64,000 nucleotides of DNA. Source: Galeopsis tetrahit (taxonomy: Eukaryota > Streptophyta > Magnoliopsida > Lamiales > Lamiaceae). The DNA lies in contig OY776130.1 of NCBI GenBank assembly GCA_963675135.1, forward strand, positions 27,458,001 to 27,522,000, written 5' to 3'. The notes under the pieces are model-generated. The model saw only the letters and a program-made list of their open reading frames with translations, had not been told where the DNA came from and made no database searches. The translations under genes and the position numbers were made by a program. The number at the start of each line of letters is the position of its first letter. The stretch's first letter is position 1. This document shows, piece by piece, positions 1 to 10,250 of the stretch.

Positions 1-505
1 ACCTTGGCACTATAAAACAAGTTAATTCCAAGAGTGAAGGAATTATTCTGTTAAATCAGGGAAAGTGGATGTAGGAGCTTGAGTCTCTGAACCACTATAA
101 ACTCTTGTGTTGTTTACTTGCTAGCTATTTCATCCAAACACACATTCATACACTACACACAAACTGATCTTCAAAAGATATACATTCAAGTTGTGCAAAA
201 CTGGTTTGGGACCAGTCCCCTGAAAACAGTTTGAGTATTAAGATAAAGATTTCAGAATTAAAAGGAGTTTAAACATAAGGGCCAACCATAATTCCGCACT
301 TATAACTTATTTAGATAGTTATTCAACTAAGTTCTCTATAGTGCTTAGTAGTTTGATTATCTTCTGAAAGTTATACATATCAGAAAAGTTGTCAAGGACA
401 ACCTTACTGAAAGCCTGTTTTGCTTAAATTGAAACAGATTTGCATACAAGTGTATTCCCCCCCCCCCCCCCATACACTTGTTATATACTACTTCCAGGAC
501 CAACA
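1..505 (+). repeat. 5' LTR (3' part) of a Sirevirus-like copia element
   Basis: This is the 3' portion of a long terminal repeat whose start lies outside the window. It ends in CCAACA at 505 and is followed after two bases by a primer-binding site. A C-run at about 457-471 is flanked by the inverted bases TGTAT and ATACA near the LTR end. A diverged copy of the same LTR lies in inverted orientation at 18319-19455, which shows the full unit is about 1.1 kb. It would drive transcription of the gag at 648. Confidence 0.85.
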
Positions 506-507
506 AA

Positions 508-527
508 TGGTATCAGAGCAGGGGCTC
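508..527 (+). other. Primer-binding site, initiator methionine tRNA type
   Basis: TGGTATCAGAGC followed by AGGGGCTC, two bases after the LTR end. This is the standard plant Ty1/copia primer site, complementary to the 3' end of initiator tRNA-Met, and it fixes the plus orientation of the element. Confidence 0.9.
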
Positions 528-647
528 AAAGACCACTGCTTTTGAAAATCCATCTTGATTTTCATAAACTAAACTTTAAGTGTGGTCACTGAATTGGTCT
601 TTCTGAATTCTTTATTCATTGTTATACAACCCCTTTCTATCTGAGAT

Positions 648-2740
648 ATGGCAGACAACAACAACAACAATGCTGTTGTTCCACATAATGTTGTGGAGAA
701 CATCAACAACATGGCTCCAAATCCAGTCAATCACATATCTCACCATAAGATGCCTATGTTCTCAATTGAGAACTATGATTTCTGGAAAATCAGAATGAGA
801 GCTCATCTTGCATGCCTCCACAATGAAATGCTGAGAGTCATCACATGGGGTCCATTCACATTCACTCAAATTAACCCCAGGATTACTGAAGCTCAAAGGG
901 ATGACATAAGGGAGGAGATTCCCAAAGATGAAGATGACCTCACTACTGAAGAGAGAAGGAGACATAATCTCAATTATCTAGCAATGAACACTCTCTATCA
1001 AATAATTCCAGATGCAGTAATGGGGAGAGTCTACCGCTGCACAACAGCCAAAGAAATTTGGGACACCCTTGCTGAAATGTGTAAGGGTACAGACAAAATC
1101 AAGGAGAATAAGCTCCAAGTTCCACATAATGTTGTGGAGAACATCAACAACATGGCTCCAAATCCAGTCAATCACATATCTCACCATAAGATGCCTATGT
1201 TCTCAATTGAGAACTATGATTTCTGGAAAATCAGAATGAGAGCTCATCTTGCATGCCTCCACAATGAAATGCTGAGAGTCATCACATGGGGTCCATTCAC
1301 ATTCACTCAAATTAACCCCAGGATTACTGAAGCTCAAAGGGATGACATAAGGGAGGAGATTCCCAAAGATGAAGATGACCTCACTACTGAAGAGAGAAGG
1401 AGACATAATCTCAATTATCTAGCAATGAACACTCTCTATCAAATAATTCCAGATGCAGTAATGGGGAGAGTCTACCGCTGCACAACAGCCAAAGAAATTT
1501 GGGACACCCTTGCTGAAATGTGTAAGGGTACAGACAAAATCAAGGAGAATAAGCTCCAAGTTGCTGTGCAGAAGTTTGAACACTTCACAATGGAGTCTGA
1601 AGAGTCCATTGATAAATTTGCTGGTAGATTCACTGATATAATGAATGAGATCAACTCATTGGGCAAGGTGTATTCCAAGAGAGAAATTGCACTCAAGATT
1701 CTAAAAAGCCTCACTCCAAAGTGGGATGTATATTCGGTAATGATGCAGAATACTAAAGATCTCTCCACCATGCCCATGCAACAAGTCTTCTCTGAACTCA
1801 AAGCTTATGAGTTTGACCTCAACAGAAGAAAGCCAATTGAGGAATCTTCCCTACCAACGAAAGGAGTGGCATTCAAAGCCAAAACTGTTGAACCAGAGAT
1901 GCAGCCCACTCCAAGATCATCAAAGTCAGTCTCTAAGGCTGAAATGAAGGAAGAACTAGCACTCATGGCTAGAAGGTTTGACAAACTCAACTCAAGGTTT
2001 GGTAGATACAAGAAATTCTACCAAGACAACAAGGTCAGGAGAAGGTACAACTCTCCTGAAGCCAAGGCTGAGGACAAAAGGTCTGAAGAAAGAAAATCAG
2101 AGGACAAGTACTCTGATAGGAGAAAGTCCAACAGAGCTGAACCTTCATCATCTAGAAGAAGAAATGACTCAAAGAAAGATGATGATGAAGACATGTGCTA
2201 CAACTATCAAAAGAAGGGGCACTTTCAATATGACTGCCCTGAACTCAGCTCAAAGGAGAGAAAGGAGAGGCAAGCCAAAAGAGACAAAAGATTCACCAAC
2301 AGAAAAGCCATTATGGCAGGTGATGAGTCTCAGAGTGCTGAAAGCTTCAACTCTTCTGATGATGGACTGTTTTCCAACAGTGATGATGATGATGTTTGCA
2401 ACATGGCTATTGAAGATGATGAGGTATCTTCTACTTCTAGTTCACCATCAATTCAATCACTAAACACTAGTGATGTCAACCTAAAACTCTCCCTTGGAAA
2501 GCTGATGGAAGACTTCACTAGATTGTAAGAACTTCATGATAACTGTGTGAGAGAAAATGAAATTCTAAGTTTTGAACTTGAAAAAACTTCTCAAGCTGGA
2601 TCTATAGTTGATATCAAATCTACTGAGTTGTATCAACAAGTTTTGAGAGAACTTGCTGAAGCTTCTCTCAGGATAGTTGACCAACAAAGACAGATTGATG
2701 AACAATTGCTTATTCAGAAGAGAAAGGATTTTGAACAATT
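648..2740 (+). pseudogene. Copia gag(-pol) with internal duplication, stop codon and truncation
   Basis: ATG at 648 opens a 626-residue gag frame ending at a TAA at 2526-2528. The same frame continues after the stop (about 2529-2740) with acceptable coding sequence, so the TAA probably replaced CAA. The N-terminal part is a plant copia gag (KMPMFSIENYDFWKIRM, UBN2-like fold), repeated because of a 441-bp duplication. A basic, Ser/Asp-rich region follows. The CCHC knuckle near residue 520 reads CYNYQKKGHFQYDC, so the second cysteine has become tyrosine. Protease, integrase and RT are missing because an unrelated retroelement joins at about 2741. Without the duplication the gag would be about 479 residues. 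The element is clearly dead. Confidence 0.88.
678..1559 (+). repeat. Perfect in-frame tandem duplication (2 x 441 bp) inside gag
   Basis: Positions 678-1118 and 1119-1559 read the same base for base by eye. The unit is 441 bp, exactly 147 codons, so the frame is preserved. The junction shares only GTT with the downstream sequence (GTTCC at 678 and 1119, GTTGC at 1560). It doubles the N-terminal gag domain. Lack of divergence means a very recent event or an assembly artefact. Confidence 0.95.
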
Positions 2741-2741
2741 G

Positions 2742-4834
2742 CTCGGCTGCATAAGCTTGGCGACAAGCGCTGATGGCGATCAGTCGAGCATTCTCGGCAG
2801 AGTTTTGATCGTCGACCTCCTCGACGTATTTTGTAGTTAGCGATCGGGGCAAGTTCTTCATTGCCCGGATCGGGACCTGGCCCAGCACGTTGTCGTCGGT
2901 CGGGTCCCGCGACCGATAGTAGTTAAGAAGATCTTCATTGAAGGGCTCGGGACACGGGTGCTCGGCAACCCTGATAAAGAACAAGAGACGATCAGAAAAA
3001 GATACTTCTAGAAACATTCAAAGGCATTTTTTGATAACTTACTTGGCAACCCGATCGGCATTCCAGCCGAGTAAAGTGATGTCCTCAGGGGCCCTCTGCT
3101 CGGCCGACGAGCTCGTAGCAACTTCCCTCGATCGCTTGGTCTTGCGAGGAGGGGATGGCTTTTTAGGGGGTGGCGAATTCCCCCTCGGCGGGGATCCCCT
3201 CGGGGAGATTCTCTGCTCGGCGGCAGGTGGGCGATGACCCCCTCGGGCCGTTTTAGCAGTTTTTTTCGGAGGAGCCTCTGTGGTCTCCGACCGATCTTTC
3301 CTTTTGTTGGTACCCTCAACAATTGCGCGCTCGCGACTGGCCATCGCAGCTCGCAGGGTTCGGTTCACCATCACTTCTTGAAGTTGGACGGTCGGAGGAA
3401 GATAGGTGATGACTTTCTCAGGAACCACTACTAAAAACGAAGAGTCAGTTTTTTGAGAAGAGATTCACTAAAGACTTAGGAATATTTTGATACCTGGAGG
3501 AAATTCTTGTGTGATGTGGTGAGGAGGTACTCGAAGGCCTGCTCGCTCTCTCATACACTCCCGGTTCAGAAAGCGGCAAGATCTCTCCAAGTAGCGACGA
3601 CGAGCTACGCAGCAGGTGTGATATTGGAATAAGGGCGATAGACGGTGCTCGGCGGTCTTCGCGCGAACAGTTTCACCTACAAAAGCGAGGAGTTATACAG
3701 TATAGACAAGAACGAGCACAAATCAAAAGACTTACTGCGAATTCTTCGGTAGTCGGTCGCGATGGGAATGCGATCAGAGGACCCATCGGGCTTCTCGGCA
3801 CTCTTCCAGTCCCCGGCAACCCACCACCAGTTAGTCTTCCAGTCACAAATTTTGTTGGGGACCCCTTCAACCAACTTGAAGCGATCGCGACCCTTCACAT
3901 AGTACCAGCCCTTGCCCACCTTCTTTCCGGCTTCGGCCGCCTGAAGGAGATAGTTGATCTCTCGCAGACTGAGCCTTGTGTGCCGACAACCATTCTCGAC
4001 GGCCTCCAAGCCGAACACGGTGAGGAGTTCGATTATGTTTGACCATCCGTTCGGTGTCACTTGAAAAGGTGCCACCCCAAGAAAGTGTAAGAAGTTAGTA
4101 ATTTTGGGGTGCAGTGGGAACCTCAGCCCGGCCTCCATCATACCAATATTCACGGCGACCATCCCTTCAGGAGGCTGGTCGGCCCTCTCATCTTCTCGTG
4201 GAACGAAAAAGTAAACATCTTGGGGCAGTTGGTACTTTTTTCGAGAATTTGCTAATTGGGCCAAGGAGACGGTGCTCGCATATTCACTGGCTGCATACCC
4301 CGATTCGTATGCTTCTAGGTATGTGCGAGGGATCTCTCTAGGCGGGTACTCGCAAGTATATTGATAATATTTCTCCCTCGAGAGCTCGTCCCCATCCAGT
4401 TCTTCTCGCCCACTCAGAATATCTTTGATGCTCGCCACGTAGCGAGCAATCTCATCATACTCCTCGCGGAGAGTGTTCGTCAAAGTATCCTCGACTCGGG
4501 CCGGGTCAATCTGCTCGCCCGTTTCTGCATTCAAATCCTGGTCGCCTAGATCTGAGTCGAACTCCTCCACATCGTCCTCGGCATCATTGTCGACATCTTC
4601 CCTTACAGACTCATCGGTCTCATTGGCAACTGCTACGCCGACCACCTCTAGCATTTCGTCCCAACTGTCGACCGGAAGGTTGGGGATTCCTACTCTAAGG
4701 GGGTCAGGGGAATGAACTCCAGAATCCGAGGAGACCACCCTCTCTACTAGGTCCCGACAAGGACCCTCGCCGGAAGGGCCAGCGCCACGATCCAACGGCG
4801 GCGAACCACTACCAGAAGTCCTAGTAACCTCCAT
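2742..4834 (-). pseudogene. Intron-containing retroelement gene, putative gypsy-type transposon protein, 3' truncated
   Basis: Minus-strand gene of four exons that splice in frame: 4834-3736, 3676-3494, 3430-3043 and 2970 to about 2742, where it is cut off. Donors are GTAAGT, GTATC and GTAAGT; acceptors end TTTTGTAG, TTTTTAG and TTATCAG. The ATG at 4834 (MEVTRTSGSG) follows a probable 5'UTR intron. Exon 1 has an acidic stretch, then a region with GLRFPLHPKITNFLHFLGVA and WKTNWWWVAGDW, as in plant 'putative gypsy type transposon' proteins (Transposase_28-like). Exon 3 is basic, Pro/Arg-rich. I infer an extra, antisense gene of a Tat-type gypsy element, since the LTR at 5392 reads plus. Biochemical function is unknown. 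I saw no stop in the spliced frame. Confidence 0.75.
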
Positions 4835-5013
4835 TTTTTCGATGAAAAGGGGAAGAATGGAAGAGAAAAAAGAAAAATGTAAGTTGTTTACCTTTCGCGT
4901 CGATCGGAAACCACCCAAAGTCACCGGAAAAGCTCGAAGAACTTGCTTGGAAGAAGGCTCGAGAAGAAATTTGTAAATGGCAGAGTGGAAAGTGATTTCA
5001 AGAGAAGTGAGGT

Positions 5014-5025
5014 CCTATTTATAGG
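5014..5025 (-). promoter_or_regulatory. TATA box of the minus-strand retroelement gene
   Basis: The minus strand reads CCTATAAATAGG about 180 bp upstream of the ATG at 4834. It is followed by a leader and by a candidate 5'UTR splice donor (GGTAAAC) near 4892. This is a canonical plant TATA context, separate from the LTR promoter, so the antisense gene appears to have its own promoter. Confidence 0.65.
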
Positions 5026-5367
5026 CAAAACTATTCGGGGACCAAAGTGCAAAAACGGGGTCAATTTTGCAATCTTCCCAAAATTCTGGGGTCATTCCCG
5101 AAATTGAGGCGAGAAAGTGGGTGTCACGAGCGACCTTTGAGGTCCTCACGCGCCCACGCGCCAAATTCAAATTTTGGGTGCCGATCACGTGCCTAACACA
5201 CGTCAAATCCGTCATCATTAAAGTGCTTCGAAAAGCGTGCTCGGCGTGAGAAACGAGGCGACCGCCTCCAACTTTCGTCATCAAGATTCTAATTTGATTT
5301 GTTTGTCGAGGACAAGTCCGCCTTCCAAGAAGACGATCACACTGCCCGCCTTACTATTCTACGAACA

Positions 5368-5391
5368 CGAAGGAAGGCGACCAGGGGCAAA
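5368..5391 (+). other. Polypurine tract before the LTR
   Basis: A purine-rich run ending AGGGGCAAA directly precedes the LTR start TGTTACACC. This is the usual plant gypsy arrangement at the 5' side of a 3' LTR. It supports the LTR being in plus orientation and the preceding gene being antisense to its element. Confidence 0.55.
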
Positions 5392-6082
5392 TGTTACACC
5401 TAGTCAAAGAAGACAATCTTTGACAATTCAATCCTAGTCACCAGCTTGCGTGGCGACGACTAGTCAACCAAGTCATGCGACGACTAGTCAACAATATGAA
5501 GAAAATGTAATTATGTGTGCTCGCCCAAAGATGTTGGCGAGCACATGTTTAGCTAGTTAGAAATGACAAGTGTTAAAGCCTTGGGAGAAAGCACAGAGCG
5601 TGGCGAGCACGACGAGGGCGACCACCATCCACGAAGATGATCGGCCGACCAGATCCTCCGGCAACCACCGCGGCCCAGCTCCTCGCCTCCGCCGAGGACG
5701 ACCACCAGAGGCGGTTAATTAGCATTAAATGCGCCGTCCCATCACCTTTTCGGGCAGAAACACAGGTCCTGTGGTAGTGTGCCACGTGTAAAGGCCGGGC
5801 AGCCCAAGAAACTAGTATATAATTCCTAGAAGGCTCATTTGTAAGATTCAAGTAACAAATTTCCTACAATCCCTCAACCCTAAGCAATAAACTCTCCTAA
5901 AGCTCTAAGCTTTTAACTTCTCCAAGAAACTACTTTCTTGTGTTCTTATTGTTCTTCATTAAGTTCATAAATCATCATATAAATCCGTATTAACACGTAA
6001 TAAACCCCGATCATAAATATATGTTTGTTTAGTGCTACCGAAAAGTCCACATTCAGATCATCCACTCAAAGCACGTACAACA
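5392..6082 (+). repeat. LTR of a Tat-like gypsy element (plus orientation)
   Basis: Starts TGTTACACC and has TATATAA at 5816-5822, AATAAA at about 5886 and T-rich R/U5-like sequence. Homology to the inverted copy at 6667-7260 runs right up to ...CACGTACAACA at 6082, so the TG...CA ends are probably 5392 and 6082. It contains a short palindrome, TGCTCGCCCAAAGATG followed by TTGGCGAGCA, at about 5518-5543. The exact 3' end is inferred from the inverted-copy alignment. Confidence 0.7.
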
Positions 6083-6666
6083 CCCACCACAACTAGAGAA
6101 TGAATCAATAGAAAATGATCAACCATCAATTGCAGCTTAGCATCCACCCAAATGCTGTATTTCGAGTTTGGAAAAAGGCGGTGAACTAAGTATTTCGGTA
6201 TCACCCCATTCATGGCCGGATTATCGTACAAGGAATCCGTCGACACCTTGACGATCCTCCATGCGCCAATCTTGAAATTCTTCGATTTCGTCGAAATTAG
6301 CTTGTGGAAGTGTAGCCTTCTAAGTGTCGTTTCGTCTACGAACATGACGAAACATGCGTGGTCCAAGGTTTTGAATCCTAGGCCTCTCGGCTGTCGGATT
6401 TTGTCGTGGTCGTTGAATATCGCCGAAACTACTACCAACCCATTGCATTTTTCCATGAAAACCTGATCTGAAACGAACAAGTTCAGACTTTTAGATCATA
6501 CGGAATTCAATTTACAGACAGAACGAGACGAGAAACTGACCAGAAGAACTAATCTGGAAGCGATTAAAGAACCCACAAGGGATTTCGATTGATTCATCAT
6601 GATGATCAAAATAAGATATTCGATTCTTAAAACTGAAATTTCCACCAAAAGTTTGAGCATTATTCT
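6083..6666 (-). pseudogene. DUF616 (TOD1/MUCI70-type glycosyltransferase-like) gene fragment, two exons
   Basis: Minus-strand exon A (6666-6541) reads TFGGNFSFKNRISYFDHHD and ends IPCGFFNRF. A 73-bp intron follows (6540-6468, GTCAGT to TTTCAG). Exon B (6467 to about 6083) reads SDQVFMEKCNGLVVVSAIF, then CFVMFVDETTLRR, then IPKYLVHRLFPNSKYSIWVD. These are hallmark blocks of the plant DUF616 family (TOD1 and MUCI70), Golgi-type membrane proteins. The splice joins in frame (G|AT gives Asp) and I saw no stop. The membrane anchor and C-terminal half are absent: the open frame runs only into LTR sequence and stops at 6058. It lies exactly between two facing LTRs, so it is a captured or stranded piece, not a working gene. 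Confidence 0.8.
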
Positions 6667-7260
6667 TGTTGTACGTGCTTTGAACAGATGATCTGGATGT
6701 GGGCTTTTGTAAGCACTAAACAAACATATATTTATGGTCAGGGTTTATTACGTGTTAATCGGGATTAATATGATGATTTATGAAGATCTTATGAAGAACA
6801 ATAAGAACACAAAGATGTAGCTTCTTGGAGAAGCTAAAAGCTGAGAGTTTTGGGAGAGTTTATTGCTTTGAGTTGGGGTGATTGTAGGAAATTTTGGGGC
6901 TGCCCGCCCTTTACACGTGGCAAGCCCTCACTGGACCTGAACTTCTGCCCGAAGAGGTGATGGGACGGCGCATTTAATGCTAAACCGCCTCTGGTGGTCG
7001 TCCTCGGCGAGATGCCGATGAGCTTCTACGGTGGTCGCCGGAGGACCTGGTCGTCGGGGAAGGTGGTCGCCCATACCTTCGAGGAAGGTGGTCGCCATGC
7101 TCCAAACTGTCTCCCAAGGCTTCAACATTTGTCTTCTCTTGGCTAAATAAACATGTGCTCGCCAACAATCTTTGGGCGAGCAGCTAACTAAACATGTGCT
7201 CGCCAACATCTTTGGGCGAGCAACTAACTAAACATATGTTCGCCAACATCCTATATATAT
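6667..7260 (-). repeat. Inverted, truncated LTR of the same family as 5392-6082
   Basis: The reverse complement matches the left LTR from the CTCGCC palindrome block through U5 to ...CACGTACAACA at 6667. It lacks about the first 120 bp and a stretch around the TATA box present in the left copy. The two 3' ends face each other across the DUF616 fragment. Confidence 0.8.
7147..7252. repeat. Three short tandem repeats with a palindromic core in the inverted LTR
   Basis: About 41-bp units of the form AACATGTGCTCGCCAACA then TCTTTGGGCGAGCA, nearly three copies; the left LTR has one. Each unit can form a GCTCGCC/GGCGAGC hairpin. The array marks the truncated outer end of this LTR. Confidence 0.7.
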
Positions 7261-7435
7261 ACCTATAAAACCTATATAAACACATATAATCGTATAATAT
7301 AAATTTAAATCCCTATTTAAATCTCAAAACAAACACAAAAGATATAAAGTATTACTCTGAAGGATTTTGAAATCCAGATTTCAAAATACTCAAAATCTCA
7401 AAACAAACATCCTCATACAGTTGAGAGTAAAATAA
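7261..7435. other. A/T-rich sequence, no gene seen
   Basis: TA-rich tract with short direct and inverted bits (for example AAATCCAGATTTCAAAATA). It joins the LTR end to the CACTA-like terminus. No coding or RNA feature recognised. Confidence 0.6.
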
Positions 7436-7760
7436 CACACGGCAAGAAAAATCAGTTTTTCGTAACGATAAAATTGGTTACAAATTTTTTTTTTCTTTGT
7501 GATAAAAACCTTTTGTAACGAAATAGTTTGTTACAAAAGTTGATCTTTTAAAACTCGAAAAAAATTCAAGTTCCTTACCAATAAAATTTTAATGACCCAT
7601 TTTTTTGTTACAAAAACGTTGATAGTGATAACCAAAGTTTCGTTATAAATTGTTTTAAGTTCTGTTCAAAATATCTATTTTGTAACAAATAAGTTGTTAC
7701 AAAAAGTTGTATTTGTCACAAAAATATTTTATTTGTTACTAATGTTTTGGTACATTTACT
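7436..7760 (+). mobile_element. CACTA-like element terminus with subterminal repeats
   Basis: Begins CACACGGCAAGAAAAATC, close to the CACTACAAGAAAA ends of plant CACTA (En/Spm) transposons. The next 300 bp is packed with variants of TTTGTAACGAAATA and TTTGTTACAAAA in both orientations, as in the subterminal transposase-binding arrays of this superfamily. I found no matching right end, so it may be a remnant. Confidence 0.45.
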
Positions 7761-8004
7761 AGCTCATTTGTATACAAGAATAAAATATTGACTTCAAATA
7801 ACTCGTATGATCTATTTACAAATTAACTCATATAATCTATTTACAAATCTTTAAAAACAAAGGGTTAATACAATAATTTTATTCAATAAAATAACAATTC
7901 TTCAAATGGACTCTATCAACATACCCACAAAAATAAAAATACTTTGAAGGTGATTCAAAAATAAAATATGTCTAAAAATGTTCTATACTAGTATTTGAAA
8001 ATGT

Positions 8005-9233
8005 TTTTTTTTTATCGGTAAAAGAAATTTTATTCAAACTGGGCACAAGAGATACCCAAAACTAATTTAGTGTACAAATCTTATCATCACATAGAGAACA
8101 GGAGAAATGAAACTACACAATATTCAAACTATGAACTTGAGTGGATCTGTCACCCAAGTCCTAAAGGATGCAGTGTTTCGGGTGGGATATTTGATTGTGA
8201 CCCAACTTCATAGTCTTGCCCTTAGCTCCTCCTTTATTTTTCTGATTAAGAAAGTCTCGTTCCTGAAGAGGATTGCATTTCTCCATTTCCATATGAGCCA
8301 TACCATACATAACCATGTACATGTGGCGATCTTCTTCCCATTTCTTCCTTTGATGAGGCCTCCGAAACCTAGGAAATGATCTAGTAATTCTGACGGTAGT
8401 GCTGACGGTATTTTGAGCCAAGTCAGGCACTCCGTCCACACTTGGTTTGCTTGTGGGCATTCCAAGAAGATGTGTTTCTCAGTCTCCTCGCTCACACCAC
8501 ATAATACACACCTTAGGTCATCGTTCTGCTTGAGGATGTTTCTTCTTCTAAGGTTGGATCTTGTTGGCAGCCTTCCCCATAAGAGCCTCCATGCGTGCGC
8601 TTTGACTTTTGAGGGTGCAAAGTTTATCCATATGCTTTTGAATCCTTGAATCATCCTGTCGTCCGGTCTAATCTCTTGGTTTTGGTTGAACAGGGTCGAG
8701 TATGTTGCTTTTGTGGAGAACTTCCCTGTTTTCGATGCTTTCCATTTCCACGAGTCCTCGATTCCGTCTTTGGGTTTGCACATGTCCAACACAGATATCA
8801 GATCGTTAAACGATGATAGTTCCCTATCAAAAAGTCCCTTCTCCATCTCCATGTCCATCTCCAAGATTCCCCCTCCCAAAGGCCCATTTCACCCACAGTT
8901 TTTCCTTTGTCTATGCTAATCTGAAACAACCTCCTAAATCTATCTTTAAGAGTACCCCCCCCCCTCCAATTTTCCTCCCAAAAGAAAGAGTTTTTCCCAT
9001 CCCCTAAGACCTTAGATAGATTTCCGTGGAACCAGCCCCCATTACTCTCATCTACCACTTTTAACACATCCCTCCACCATAATGATACCCTTCCCACCCT
9101 CCCTGTTGGGAATAGGCCGAAGCCATCTCCCCAAGTAGCCCCATATCTAGACCTAAGAACCCTAGTCCACAAGCTGGTTTTTTCATTTAAAAATCTCCAC
9201 CCACATTTTCCCAACAAGGTTTTGTCTCTAACC
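8005..9233 (-). mobile_element. 5'-truncated LINE with 18-bp target duplication
   Basis: Flanked by identical ACTAGTATTTGAAAATGT at 7987-8004 and 9234-9251. The poly-A tail appears as a T-run at 8004-8013, so the element reads on the minus strand. The body is the 3' end of an L1-type ORF2. Direct insertion with a long target duplication and 5' truncation is typical of target-primed reverse transcription. Confidence 0.92.
8208..9233 (-). pseudogene. LINE ORF2 C-terminal part with zf-RVT domain, frameshifted
   Basis: The first frame (9233 to about 8830) has the post-RT segment (LLGKCGWRFLNEKTSLWTRV, then SLWWRDVLKV). The second frame (about 8879-8208) has the reverse-transcriptase zinc-binding domain: APSKVKAHAWRLLWGRLPTR, then CVLCGVSEETEKHIFLECPQ, with the CxxC...H...C ligands. 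A frameshift near 8830-8879 separates them. The catalytic RT and endonuclease are missing through 5' truncation. It sits inside the LINE with the 18-bp target duplication and cannot act alone. Confidence 0.88.
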
Positions 9234-9251
9234 ACTAGTATTTGAAAATGT

Positions 9252-9480
9252 ATTTAAACATTTGGATGAACATATATAATAACTTGCATAAAAAAATTAG
9301 TATATAATTAATTAGTCTTCTTATTTATAATCAAAGTAAGACTTCATTGTCCTATAAAAAATAAAAAATACGCAACAATAAAATATAATAAGATTAAAAA
9401 TTTACACACATATATAAGTCATTTATAAGTTTGAGTTCCATGTTAGCATACTTACTTAAAACCTCAAACACCTAGAAAAA
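9252..9480. other. A/T-rich spacer, no gene seen
   Basis: Continuation of the A/T-rich sequence into which the minus-strand LINE inserted. No coding potential or clear repeat structure noted. Confidence 0.5.
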
Positions 9481-9483
9481 ATG

Positions 9484-10250
9484 TCATTCAAGCAATTCTC
9501 ACGTATGTCAAGAGTTGTTTTATATTTCCAAAATCATTTTGTGAGGATTTGGAGAGAACAAGTGCTCGTTTCTTTTGGGAAACAAATTGGCAAGAACGCT
9601 GAATCCATTAGGCTAGTTGGGCTAGAACTTGTAGGTCAAAAGACCATGGGGGCCTTGGTTTTAGAGAAATGTTTCTCTTTGACCTTGCAATGGTAGCTAG
9701 ACAATATTGGAGGATTTTGAATAATCCGGAGGCTATTATCTCGAAAGTCCCGCGTGCCCGTTACTTTCCTAGACATTCGATCGAGCACGCCACCGGGAGG
9801 TATCAACCAAGCTATCTTTGGAGAAGCCTAATGAAAGCCCGAAATCTGATTGAAGAGAGGGTTTAGCATGGAGACAAAAGAAATTGCACGAAGGATGGCA
9901 AATTCTCGGTCAAATCGGCTTATTTCCTTGCGGTTCATAAAATTCTCGACATGCCCTGGGGCACTCCCATCGCCGAGCACCCCGGATCCACTTTGGAGGA
10001 AGCTGATTGTGGATGATATCAAGGAGATGACAAAAAATTTCAGCTTCATTGCTTCCAACAATGTCAAAAGGGAAGCCAATTCCATAGCCCACTTGGGAAC
10101 TGCAATTGATTATGAAAAAAATTGGATGGAAGAACTCCCATATATCATGTTGTAATCTGATAGCTCTTAATGATGCAAGACATTTGCCAAACCTTCTGTA
10201 ATACAAAGCTATCTTTTCCCCTAAAAGAAAAAAAAAAAAAAAAAAAGACA
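9484..10250 (+). mobile_element. Second LINE remnant (RT end plus RNase H tail and poly-A)
   Basis: Plus-strand LINE fragment. From about 9488 the frame reads QAILTYVKSCFIFPKSFCED then ARFFWETNW, then two stops, then KDHGGLGFREMFLFDLAMVA and RARYFPRHS. After an internal deletion a plant LINE RNase H tail appears (SNNVKREANSIAHLGTA, then NWMEELPYIM). The 3' UTR ends in an A-run at about 10230-10248. It is in the opposite orientation to the LINE at 8005-9233 and a different subfamily. Both flanks are A/T-rich and I could not find a clear target duplication. Confidence 0.8.
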
